Assembly: GCA_025352845.1 (NCBI GenBank)
Contig: JANXSC010000243.1
Span: forward strand, 1-12,686
From: Opitutaceae bacterium
Lineage (GTDB): Bacteria; Verrucomicrobiota; Verrucomicrobiia; Opitutales; Opitutaceae
Length of the DNA stretch: 12,686 bases
Direction of reading: 5' to 3'
The position numbers and the translations under genes are program-made. The first letter of the stretch is position 1, and every line of letters begins with the position of its first letter. A model generated the notes under the pieces. That model was not told where the DNA came from and ran no database searches. It saw nothing but the letters and a program-made list of their open reading frames with translations. Shown here piece by piece: positions 6,602 to 12,610 of this stretch.

Positions 6602-6910
6602 TTATCCCGCCTTCGTCGCCCGCTCGCCTTCGCACTCCGCCGAGCCGCGGGCGAGATCGCGGCAGATTTGCGGGCGGCGCTCGTAGATCGTGCAGTAAAA
6701 GTCGGCCTCGCCGGCTTCGTCGTGTCGGATTTGCAGCGCCGCGCAGTGCCCGTCACGCATGCGCATGAACGCGCGGTGGCCGATAAAATGCGCGAGCCGC
6801 TCCGCCTCCGCGCCGAGCCGCGACCAGTCGTCACCGCGCACCCACACGTATTCCGCGGAGGCGGAGAAACAACACACGCCGCAACGGCGGCAATCGGGGG
6901 CAGGGTTCAC
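6602..6910 (-). CDS. YkgJ-type cysteine-cluster protein
   Basis: From the GTG at 6910 this is a 102-residue protein with the Cys pattern of the YkgJ (CxxCxxCC) family: Cys7, Cys10, Cys13 and Cys14 in CRRCGVCC, then Cys56 (DGHCAAL), Cys73 and Cys83 in FYCTIYERRPQICRDL, and Cys93. Such clusters are thought to hold zinc or an iron-sulfur centre; the function is not established. The frame is open back to an ATG at 6997, but that would start on top of the divergent DUF4202 gene and add a low-complexity leader. The GTG gives the N-terminus MNPAPDCRRCG, which fits the family. It is divergent from DUF4202 across about 85 bases and separate from the regulator operon. Confidence 0.82.
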   Translation of the reverse strand: MNPAPDCRRCGVCCFSASAEYVWVRGDDWSRLGAEAERLAHFIGHRAFMRMRDGHCAALQIRHDEAGEADFYCTIYERRPQICRDLARGSAECEGERATKAG

Positions 6911-6995
6911 GGCGGGAGGGGACGGGGCAGACGAGCGGCAGCCCAATCTGCCGCTTGCCGCGCTGTGCGCAACGGTTTCCACTCCGGGCCCACCC
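6911..6995. promoter_or_regulatory. divergent promoter region between YkgJ-type and DUF4202 genes
   Basis: These 85 bases must contain the promoters of both flanking genes if the GTG at 6910 is the true start of the minus-strand gene. I see no confident promoter hexamers or operator. Confidence 0.3.
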
Positions 6996-7577
6996 ATGGA
7001 TGCCTATGCCCGTGCCCGCCAACTCATCGATGCCGCGCACGCCGCCGATCCGGCGCGCGCGGCCGATGGGCGCGCGGCGGAATTGGTTTACGGCGAGCGC
7101 GTCGAGGCCTGGGTCGTGCGGCTCGTGGCGGACGCCGCACCGGCATTGCGGCTCGCCGCGCGCGCACAGCATCTCGAACGCTGGCTCGTGCCGCGCGCGA
7201 GTTTTCCCGAGGGCAAGGCCGGCTACCTCAACTGGCGGCGCTCGCTCTACACCAAGCAGGCCGAGCGCGCCCGCACGCTGCTGCTCGAGGCCGGCGTGCC
7301 TGCGGCCGAGGCCGCGGAAGTAGCGACGTGGGTTTCAAAGACCGACCTGAAAAAAAACGCCGGCACGCAGGTGCTCGAGGATGCGGCGTGCCTCGTTTTT
7401 CTCGAAAACGAAATCGTCGCCTTCGCCGCGCAACACGCCGATTACCCGCGCGAGAAGTTCGTCGATATCCTGCGCAAGACGTGGAAAAAAATGAGCCCCG
7501 CCGCGCAGCAGGCCGCGCTCGACCTCGCGCTCCCGCCGCCAATCGAGGCGCTCGTGCGCGAGGCGGTGGTGGGCTGA
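6996..7577 (+). CDS. DUF4202 family protein
   Basis: This 193-residue soluble protein matches the DUF4202 family along its whole length: ARAQHLERWLVPRASFPEGKAGYLNWR (55-81), WVSKTDLKKN (112-121), VLEDAACLVFLENEI (126-140) and ILRKTWKKMSP (158-168). The spaced His59, Asp117 and Glu128-Asp129 pattern in an all-helical protein recalls HD-type metal phosphohydrolases, but that is my inference; the family has no established function that I know. There is no signal peptide. The stop codon is followed immediately by a REPIN (7578-7655). The leader before the ATG is C-rich without a Shine-Dalgarno. Confidence 0.88.
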   Translation: MDAYARARQLIDAAHAADPARAADGRAAELVYGERVEAWVVRLVADAAPALRLAARAQHLERWLVPRASFPEGKAGYLNWRRSLYTKQAERARTLLLEAGVPAAEAAEVATWVSKTDLKKNAGTQVLEDAACLVFLENEIVAFAAQHADYPREKFVDILRKTWKKMSPAAQQAALDLALPPPIEALVREAVVG

Positions 7578-7655
7578 AGTAGGGCTGGTCTGCGACCAGC
7601 CCTTGGCTCCGCGATAAGATAAGATCCTGAGAGCGGGTCAAAGACCCGCCCTACT
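7578..7655. repeat. REPIN: two inverted hairpins with AGTAGGGC/GCCCTACT ends
   Basis: The element begins one base after the DUF4202 stop codon. Outer ends AGTAGGGC (7578-7585) and GCCCTACT (7648-7655) are exact inverted repeats. Inside are two perfect hairpins: GGGCTGGTC/GACCAGCCC (7582-7602, three-base loop) and GCGGGTC/GACCCGC (7633-7649, loop AAA). A related element lies at 11802-11878. The layout of two REP units in opposite orientation is that of a REPIN. No transposase is linked. Confidence 0.85.
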
Positions 7656-7763
7656 TTCTTTCCCGCCCGACACTTTCATTACGTTCCTTGATTTGCTGTT
7701 GAATCACTTCGCGGCCTTGTCCGTCATGCCAGCTCGCAGCCGGCTCCGGCTGCATTTCTCCGT

Positions 7764-8318
7764 ATGGCCCATAAAGATTGCCCGCATTGTCCGCCGAAAC
7801 CCGACCGGCGCAATTTCCTCACCAAGGTCGCCGCCATCGTCATCGGCGGCTTGACCGCCGTGGCGGTCCCGCTGGCCGGCGTGTTTGTCCTCTTCGATCC
7901 TTTGCGGCGCAAGTCCGAGGCCGGCGAAGCCGTGCTCGTCGCCACGCTCAATGCGTTGCCGGAAGATGGCGAGCCGCGGAAATTTCCCGTGCTGGCGACG
8001 CGCGTCGATGCCTGGAACCGCACGCCCAACGTCCCCGTCGGCGCGGTTTATCTCCAGCGGCTCAAGGACAACTCGGTGCGCGCCTTCAATGTCGTGTGCC
8101 CGCACGCCGGCTGCTTCGTCGATTACCGGGCGAAGGAAAAATGCTACCTCTGCCCGTGCCACAACAGCCGCTTCGGCCTCGATGGCAAAATCGTCACCAA
8201 GAAGAGCCCGAGCCCGCGCGGCCTCGACGATCAGGCGGTTGAAATCCGCAACGGCACCGAGGTTTGGGTCACGTTCCAAAATTACCGCGCCGGCGTGCAC
8301 AACCGCATCCCCGTCTGA
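7764..8318 (+). CDS. Rieske iron-sulfur subunit of a cytochrome bc-type complex
   Basis: This 184-residue protein is the [2Fe-2S] subunit that takes an electron from quinol and passes it to cytochrome c. The N-terminus has a twin-arginine-like motif (DRRNFLTKV, 14-22) and one hydrophobic anchor (about 23-44), so the cluster domain should face the periplasm. Cluster boxes are CPHAGC (112-117) and CPCHNSRF (130-137). Ligands should be Cys112, His114, Cys130 and His133, with Cys117-Cys132 as the disulfide. Both boxes differ slightly from the common CTHLGC and CPCHGS. An extra CPHC (6-9) precedes the Tat motif on the cytoplasmic side. The partner cytochrome b follows after 253 bases that hold a REPIN. 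The start lacks a Shine-Dalgarno. Confidence 0.93.
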   Translation: MAHKDCPHCPPKPDRRNFLTKVAAIVIGGLTAVAVPLAGVFVLFDPLRRKSEAGEAVLVATLNALPEDGEPRKFPVLATRVDAWNRTPNVPVGAVYLQRLKDNSVRAFNVVCPHAGCFVDYRAKEKCYLCPCHNSRFGLDGKIVTKKSPSPRGLDDQAVEIRNGTEVWVTFQNYRAGVHNRIPV

Positions 8319-8370
8319 TGAACGAAGACATTTCGCCGTTCGACCCGTCGCGTAGCGACCACGTGAGCAT

Positions 8371-8510
8371 AGCCGTAGCTTTCAAGCCACGGAACACCAC
8401 CAGCGGCAAACGTCGCGTCGCGTCAGCGACGCCTGAACCGCCGACCGTCATGCATCGCTACGCGACGCCTGCCATTCTAGCCGCAATCCGTGGGCTGAAA
8501 GCCCACGGCT
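8371..8510. repeat. REPIN between Rieske and cytochrome b genes
   Basis: The right unit (8487-8510) is a hairpin with arms CCGTGGGCT and AGCCCACGG around GAA. The left unit (8371-8393) reads AGCCGTAGCTTTCAAGCCACGGA as 12 + 11 bases and matches the reverse complement of the right unit except for three or four positions, so the two form an inverted pair. Between and beside them are GTCGCGTAGCGAC-like and CGTCGCGTCAGCGACG-like short inverted repeats. The stretch fills most of the 253-base gap. A further small hairpin (TCTCGC/GCGAGA) lies at 8519-8533. Confidence 0.75.
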
Positions 8511-8571
8511 ATTTTCGTCTCTCGCTCCGCGAGACCGTCAACCCACACTCAACCGCTGTTCCGCCCTCGCG

Positions 8572-10374
8572 ATGAAATCCGTCCTCGACTGGCTCGATCA
8601 CCGCACCGGCGTCAAACAGCTGGTTCACGAAGCGCTCTTTGAAAACGTCCCCGGCGGCGCGCGTTGGCGCTACGTGTGGGGCAGCACGCTCGTGTTCTGT
8701 TTCGCGATTCAGGTCATCACCGGTCTCTTCCTCTGGCTGGCCTACAGCCCGAGTTCGCAGACGGCGTGGGAGAGCGTTTACTACATCCAATACGAGATGT
8801 GGGGCGGCTGGTTCCTCCGCGGGCTGCACCACTTCACGGCGCAGGCGATGACGGTCCTGCTCGTCATCCACCTCATGCAGGTCGTGATCGACGGGGCCTA
8901 CAAGGCCCCGCGCGAGGTGAACTTCTGGTCGGGCGTCGTGCTGATGCTCCTCACGCTCGCGCTCTCGCTCACCGGCTACCTGCTGCCCTGGGATCAAAAG
9001 GGCTACTGGGCCACGAAGGTCGCGACCAACATCGCCGCCATCACGCCGGTCATCGGGCCTTCGCTGCAAAAAATCGTCGTGGGCGGCAGCGACTACGGCC
9101 ACCACACCATCACGCGGTTCTTCGCGCTGCACGCCGGCATCATCCCCGGCGCGATCATCGCGTTCATCGTGGCGCACATTTATCTGTTCCGCCGTCACGG
9201 CATCACCGCGCCGAAGCCGAAGCCGAAGACCGGCCGGCCGGGCCGGCCCGACGCCGCGTTCTGGCCCGAGCAGGTGCTGCGCGACGCCGTCGCGTGCCTC
9301 GCGGTGCTGCTCGTCGTGCTGTTTCTCATCTTCCGCTACCACGGTGCCGAGCTCGGCTCACCCGCCGATCCGTCGGAGCAGTTTTCCGCCGCGCGGCCCG
9401 AGTGGTATTTTCTCTTTCTCTTCGAGCTGCTGAAATATTTTCCCGGCGGCACCGAGGTCTGGGGCGCGATCGTGATTCCCACCCTGCTCATGGCCGTGCT
9501 CGCGGCGATGCCCTACATCGCCAACTGGAAACTCGGCCACCGCTTCAACCTCGGATTCCTCTGGGTGATGCTCGCCGGCGTCGGCGTGCTCACGTTCCTC
9601 GCCATGCGCGCCGACCGCTCCAATCCGGATTACGCGCTCGCCGTCCACGCCGCCGAGCGCGACAACAAGCGCGTCGTCGAACTCGCGCAATCGCCCGACG
9701 GCATTCCCGTCAGCGGCGCGGTCACGCTGCTGCGTAACGACGCTTTTACCCAGGGTCCGAAGATTTTCGCGAAGAGTTGCGCGAGCTGCCACCGCTTCGA
9801 TGGCCACGACGCCCTCGGCGGCCAGCCCAAGGATCCGCAGTCCGCCGCCGACCTCAATGGTTTCGCCAGTCGCGAGTGGATCACCGGTCTCTTTGACCCG
9901 CAGCGGATCGTCAGCCTCCACTATTACGGCGGCACGAAACTCAAGGGCGGTAAGATGGTGAAGTTCGTCCAGGAAGATGTCGCCGGATTTAAGGAAGAGG
10001 AGAAAGCTCTCCTGCAAAAAGCCATCGTCGCCCTCTCTGCCGAGGCGCAGCTCAAGGCCCAGCGCACCCGCGATCAGGCCGACGCCGCGCTCATCGAGAC
10101 CGGCACCAAGGCGCTCCTCGGCGACAAACTCGGCTGCATGGAATGCCACAAATTCCACGACTCCGGCGAAAGCTCCGCCCCCGATCTCACCGGCTACGGT
10201 TCGAAAGACTGGCTCACCGCCCTGCTCGGCAATCCCGGCCACGACCGCTTCTTCGGCTCCCGCAACGACCGCATGCCCGCCTTCGGCGAGGAAAAGCAGC
10301 TCAGCCCGCAGGAAATTAGCCTCGTGGTCGACTGGCTCCGCGGCGATTGGTATGAGCCGGCGAAGGTGAAGTGA
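8572..10374 (+). CDS. cytochrome b fused to two c-type haem domains
   Basis: This 600-residue subunit combines the quinol-oxidising cytochrome b with a di-haem cytochrome c tail. Residues 1-345 are the b part: helices A-D (about 36-58, 84-106, 118-139, 184-206), then three more (238-256, 297-313, 325-345). Haem b ligands are His86/His100 and His187/His202; the 15-residue spacing of the second pair is the b6-type pattern. The quinol-site PEWY is at 276-279. The Cys that binds haem cn in chloroplast b6 is Val35 here. Residues about 385-600 hold CASCH (403-407) and CMECH (522-526), with Met462 and Met568 (RMPAFG) as likely axial ligands. Seven helices place the C-terminal haems in the periplasm, as c-haem attachment requires. 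No separate cytochrome c1 gene is near. It pairs with the Rieske gene upstream. Confidence 0.93.
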   Translation: MKSVLDWLDHRTGVKQLVHEALFENVPGGARWRYVWGSTLVFCFAIQVITGLFLWLAYSPSSQTAWESVYYIQYEMWGGWFLRGLHHFTAQAMTVLLVIHLMQVVIDGAYKAPREVNFWSGVVLMLLTLALSLTGYLLPWDQKGYWATKVATNIAAITPVIGPSLQKIVVGGSDYGHHTITRFFALHAGIIPGAIIAFIVAHIYLFRRHGITAPKPKPKTGRPGRPDAAFWPEQVLRDAVACLAVLLVVLFLIFRYHGAELGSPADPSEQFSAARPEWYFLFLFELLKYFPGGTEVWGAIVIPTLLMAVLAAMPYIANWKLGHRFNLGFLWVMLAGVGVLTFLAMRADRSNPDYALAVHAAERDNKRVVELAQSPDGIPVSGAVTLLRNDAFTQGPKIFAKSCASCHRFDGHDALGGQPKDPQSAADLNGFASREWITGLFDPQRIVSLHYYGGTKLKGGKMVKFVQEDVAGFKEEEKALLQKAIVALSAEAQLKAQRTRDQADAALIETGTKALLGDKLGCMECHKFHDSGESSAPDLTGYGSKDWLTALLGNPGHDRFFGSRNDRMPAFGEEKQLSPQEISLVVDWLRGDWYEPAKVK

Positions 10375-10449
10375 GGAGCTGGATTTGATCTCGACGCGAT
10401 CTAACCGCAACTTTCGTTCTGCTCGGGCTATTGGCGTTTCTCCATATCG

Positions 10450-10977
10450 TCATCCTTTGCTGCGAACAGAAACCTGCTCGGCCATTCGCGCGAGGTCTTC
10501 GGCGTGAAAGATAACGCCGGCCATCTCTAACGCGACTACATCGCCGCCCTTGTCGCCAACGATGAGAGCAGCACCGTCAAGAGCGCGAAGAAGCGGATGC
10601 AATCCTGCTACAGCTCTTTTTCGGCCGATTTCAAAAGCGGTGATATCCTTCAGCCGAAATCGGCAATGCGCAAAACCACCATTCACGACGCCTTGCACCT
10701 CAAGACACTCATCATTGAGCTTCAGAGACGACCTCGCGAGACGGCCCAAATATCGTTTCCAGTGCCGGCTTTCTAAGATCAAGCCGGCAACGGACCCAAG
10801 AACGGAAACATAAAACAGAAGGTATACAGGCAGACCGGCAACCATGCTGGCAAAAGAAGCGGCAAATGCACCGACCATCACTGATGCCAAACGGTTTTGC
10901 CAGCGAAGGACCTTAAACGAGCGTCGGATCTCTTCTTCGGTTTTTGCCAAGACGTTTATCATAAGCTTCGGCAACAT
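10450..10977 (-). CDS. unrecognised membrane protein with two TM helices
   Basis: From the ATG at 10977 this is a 175-residue protein that I do not recognise. Residues 14-27 are charged and helical (EEEIRRSFKVLRWQ), residues 28-69 are two adjacent membrane helices, and residues 84-170 look strand-rich (SLKLNDECLEVQGVVNGGFAHCRFRLKDITAFEIG), reminiscent of the small PH-like domains found after two TM helices in some bacterial membrane proteins; that fold guess is weak. An ATG at 10962 is an alternative, and the frame stays open upstream through a repeat, which is unlikely to be coding. Base composition is visibly less GC-rich than its neighbours, with stretches such as ACATAAAACAGAAGGTATAC, so it may be a recent arrival. 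It converges on the cytochrome b gene, 75 bases apart. Confidence 0.65.
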   Translation of the reverse strand: MLPKLMINVLAKTEEEIRRSFKVLRWQNRLASVMVGAFAASFASMVAGLPVYLLFYVSVLGSVAGLILESRHWKRYLGRLARSSLKLNDECLEVQGVVNGGFAHCRFRLKDITAFEIGRKRAVAGLHPLLRALDGAALIVGDKGGDVVALEMAGVIFHAEDLARMAEQVSVRSKG

Positions 10978-11263
10978 CCGGCCGACGCATGATGGAAGAC
11001 GCAAAAAGTGGCAGTGCGCGATGCCAAATCCGAACCCATGAATTACACGCAGAGCCGCGGAGGACGCGGAGCACAAGCCGGATTTCTCCGCGTGCTCCGC
11101 GGTTCCGCGTGCAAAAATTCCGAACTCAATCGCGCCCCAACCCACCCCAAGTCACAAGCACCCGCCTCGATTGCCAGCCTCGCCCTGCCCGCTTTGCTCC
11201 ACTCGCCTCAGAAATCTCCGGTTTGAGATTCCAGATTCCCCGTTTTCCACTTCCCTCCTCTCC
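10978..11263. other. 286-base intergenic region, no gene seen
   Basis: This gap separates the minus-strand membrane gene and the plus-strand acetyltransferase. It holds the inverted repeat at 11055-11102 and a small hairpin AATCTC/GAGATT at 11213-11230. Divergent promoters should lie here, but no clear hexamers were found. The final bases before 11264 are a pyrimidine tract (CCACTTCCCTCCTCTCC) with no ribosome site. Confidence 0.5.
11055..11102. repeat. 17-bp inverted repeat, 'ccgcggaggacgcggag' type
   Basis: The left arm CCGCGGAGGACGCGGAG (11055-11071) and the right arm CTCCGCGTGCTCCGCGG (11086-11102) pair with one mismatch around a 14-base loop. It resembles the 'cgcagaggacgcagag' intergenic repeats seen in several bacterial phyla. 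It differs in sequence from the other repeats of this window. Confidence 0.75.
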
Positions 11264-11806
11264 ATGCTGCGCCCGCCCGCTACCTTTGCCACCGCCCGGC
11301 TTGTCGGGCGGATGCCGCGCGCAGACGATGGGCCGGCGGTGTTCGCCTCCTACGCGAGTGACCCGGAGGTCACGCGCTACCTCGCATGGAAGGCCTACGA
11401 TCGCGTCGAGCCACTCAACGTTTTTCTCCGCGAATGCGTCGCCAACTGGGAAAAGGGCGGCGGCCATTTCGCGTGGCTGCTCTGCCTCAAGGGCACCGAC
11501 ACGCCCATCGGCTCCATCGGCCTCACGCTCGAAGGCGGCGGCAAGGCGATGTTTGGCTACGCGCTCGCGAAAAAATTCTGGCACCACGGTTTTGCCGCCG
11601 AGGCGCTCGCGTTTCTCGTCGAGTGGTCGCTCGCCCAGCCGGGGATTTTCCGCGCGTATGCTTTTTGCGACGTGGAGAATCCCGCGTCCGCGCGCGTGAT
11701 GGAAAAAGCCGGCATGGTGCGCGAGGGTGTCCTCCGCCGCTGGCACATCGCCCCCACCCTCGGACCCGAGCCGCGCGACTGCATCGTGTGCGCCAAGGTT
11801 AAGTAG
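11264..11806 (+). CDS. GNAT acetyltransferase, RimJ/RimL type
   Basis: This 180-residue protein is a GCN5-related N-acetyltransferase of the RimJ/RimL-like branch, which transfers acetyl from acetyl-CoA to an amino group. Supporting stretches are FATARLVGRMP (8-18), SDPEVTRYLAW (32-42), PIGSIGLTL (81-89), the acetyl-CoA loop region AKKFWHHGFAAEALAFLVEW (102-121) and CDVENPASARVMEKAGMVREG (135-155). The substrate is unknown. The ATG at 11264 gives the family's usual N-terminus; the open frame 31 codons upstream is non-coding in character. The stop codon TAG (11804-11806) is part of the repeat that starts at 11802, so the C-terminal end of the protein is set by the repeat. Confidence 0.9.
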   Translation: MLRPPATFATARLVGRMPRADDGPAVFASYASDPEVTRYLAWKAYDRVEPLNVFLRECVANWEKGGGHFAWLLCLKGTDTPIGSIGLTLEGGGKAMFGYALAKKFWHHGFAAEALAFLVEWSLAQPGIFRAYAFCDVENPASARVMEKAGMVREGVLRRWHIAPTLGPEPRDCIVCAKVK

Positions 11807-11878
11807 GGCGGGTCTCTGATCCGCCCTATCCCGAGTTCCGTGTCCGTCCCGGGGGCGGGTCAGAGACCGCGCCCTACT
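11802..11878. repeat. REPIN of the AGTAGGGC type, between convergent genes
   Basis: The outer ends AGTAGGGC (11802-11809) and GCCCTACT (11871-11878) match the element at 7578-7655. The left hairpin is GGGCGGGTC/GATCCGCCC with one mismatch; the right hairpin is GCGGGTC with AGA loop and an imperfect second arm. It sits between the acetyltransferase and vapC, which converge on it, and supplies the stop codon of the former. It could also work as a two-way terminator, but no T run is seen. Confidence 0.85.
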
Positions 11879-11884
11879 TGCTCC

Positions 11885-12289
11885 TCACCGGCCCAGCCAG
11901 TTTTCCAGATGCAGCCGCGGCACGCGGCGAAACTCGCGCGTGTTGCCCGTGACCAGCGTCGCGCCCCACGCCAACGCCGTCGCGGCAATCCAGAGATCAT
12001 TCGGGCCGATGCCCTCGCCGCGTGACTCCAATCCCGCGCGCAGCAGCGCATAGCGCCGGGCCACGTCGGCATCGACCGGCGCCACCTCAAACGGCTCGAG
12101 AAACGCCAGCACCTGCTCGCTTATCGCCTCCGGGTCGGCACTGCGCTCCGCCCCGAGGAGCAATTCGCCGCGCACCACCGCCGAAATCTGGACGTCACCC
12201 GGCGTGAGCGTCGCAAGCTTCGCCTTCAAAACCGGACTTCGCCCGCCCAACCAGTGGACGCACGTGTCCGTATCGAGCTGATGGCTCAC
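11885..12289 (-). CDS. vapC: PIN-domain toxin of the VapC type
   Basis: This 134-residue protein is a PIN-domain ribonuclease, the toxin half of a type II toxin-antitoxin pair. The acidic active site is visible: Asp6 (with Asp8) in LDTDTCV, Glu42 in RGELLLG, Asp98 in GPNDLWIAA and the TGNTREF element (114-120), with the typical ending RLHLENW. VapC-type PIN proteins cleave RNA, often tRNA, when free of antitoxin. The GTG start overlaps the TGA of the antitoxin gene in a four-base GTGA, so translation is coupled and the antitoxin is made first. The gene ends seven bases from a REPIN. Confidence 0.92.
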   Translation of the reverse strand: MSHQLDTDTCVHWLGGRSPVLKAKLATLTPGDVQISAVVRGELLLGAERSADPEAISEQVLAFLEPFEVAPVDADVARRYALLRAGLESRGEGIGPNDLWIAATALAWGATLVTGNTREFRRVPRLHLENWLGR

Positions 12290-12516
12290 GGCCGCAGCGC
12301 ATCAACGGGCGCGAGCTTGCCCTGCGCCGGGCGCTTAAAGCCCGCATCTCGCACGCTGCCGTAGGTGCGGTCAAAAAAACCCTCGGGCCACACCCGGCTG
12401 TCGCCGTGCTCGATGCGGCGGCGAATCCACCGCGACACCGGCACCTTCTCCCGACGCGCCGAGGCCGCGACCCGCAATGCCGTCTTCTTGTCGAGGTAGA
12501 TCGTAACTTGCGGCAT
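12286..12516 (-). CDS. ribbon-helix-helix antitoxin partner of VapC
   Basis: From the ATG at 12516 this is a 76-residue protein. Residues 2-36 are a ribbon-helix-helix DNA-binding domain (PQVTIYLDKKTALRVAASARREKVPVSRWIRRRI as strand, helix, turn, helix). The rest (WPEGFFDRTYG, 43-53, then a Lys/Pro-rich tail) is the likely toxin-binding region. Antitoxins of this kind block the PIN active site and repress their own operon. A GTG at 12564 would add 16 residues (MKTYLRRIECGAIVPT); it is possible, but the ATG start matches the usual RHH length better. It is coupled to vapC by the GTGA overlap. Confidence 0.85.
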   Translation of the reverse strand: MPQVTIYLDKKTALRVAASARREKVPVSRWIRRRIEHGDSRVWPEGFFDRTYGSVRDAGFKRPAQGKLAPVDALRP

Positions 12517-12585
12517 GGTCGGGACGATTGCGCCGCACTCGATGCGCCGCAAGTAGGTTTTCACTTATACCGTCGTCCGTTTGAT

Positions 12586-12600
12586 TTTGGACTATCCAAA
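12586..12600. promoter_or_regulatory. candidate toxin-antitoxin operator, 15-base palindrome
   Basis: TTTGGA-CTA-TCCAAA is a perfect inverted repeat 70 bases upstream of the antitoxin ATG (22 from the alternative GTG), in a short AT-richer stretch. On the minus strand a TATAAG that could serve as a -10 element follows at about 12565-12570. Ribbon-helix-helix antitoxins usually bind such palindromes at their own promoter; this link is inference. Confidence 0.5.
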
Positions 12601-12610
12601 GGGAGTGCGG

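Noticed and set aside
6668..7582. Long plus-strand frame overlapping the YkgJ-type and DUF4202 genes
   Set aside because: Arg/Ala-rich composition with no motif; both overlapped genes have clear family matches.
8509..9342. 277-codon open frame on the minus strand opposite cytochrome b
   Set aside because: Its translation is made of Asp, Glu, Arg and His-rich low-complexity sequence, typical of the shadow of a GC-rich gene.
9358..10410. 350-codon open frame on the minus strand opposite cytochrome b
   Set aside because: It is antisense to a secure gene with haem-binding motifs; long antisense frames are expected in GC-rich coding DNA.
10978..11145. Upstream extension of the 175-residue membrane protein
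   Set aside because: It passes through the inverted repeat at 11055-11102 and has no membrane or family features.
11802..11878. Rho-independent terminator for the acetyltransferase and vapC
   Set aside because: The hairpins are not followed by T runs on either side, and the sequence matches the repeat at 7578-7655, so repeat is the better call.
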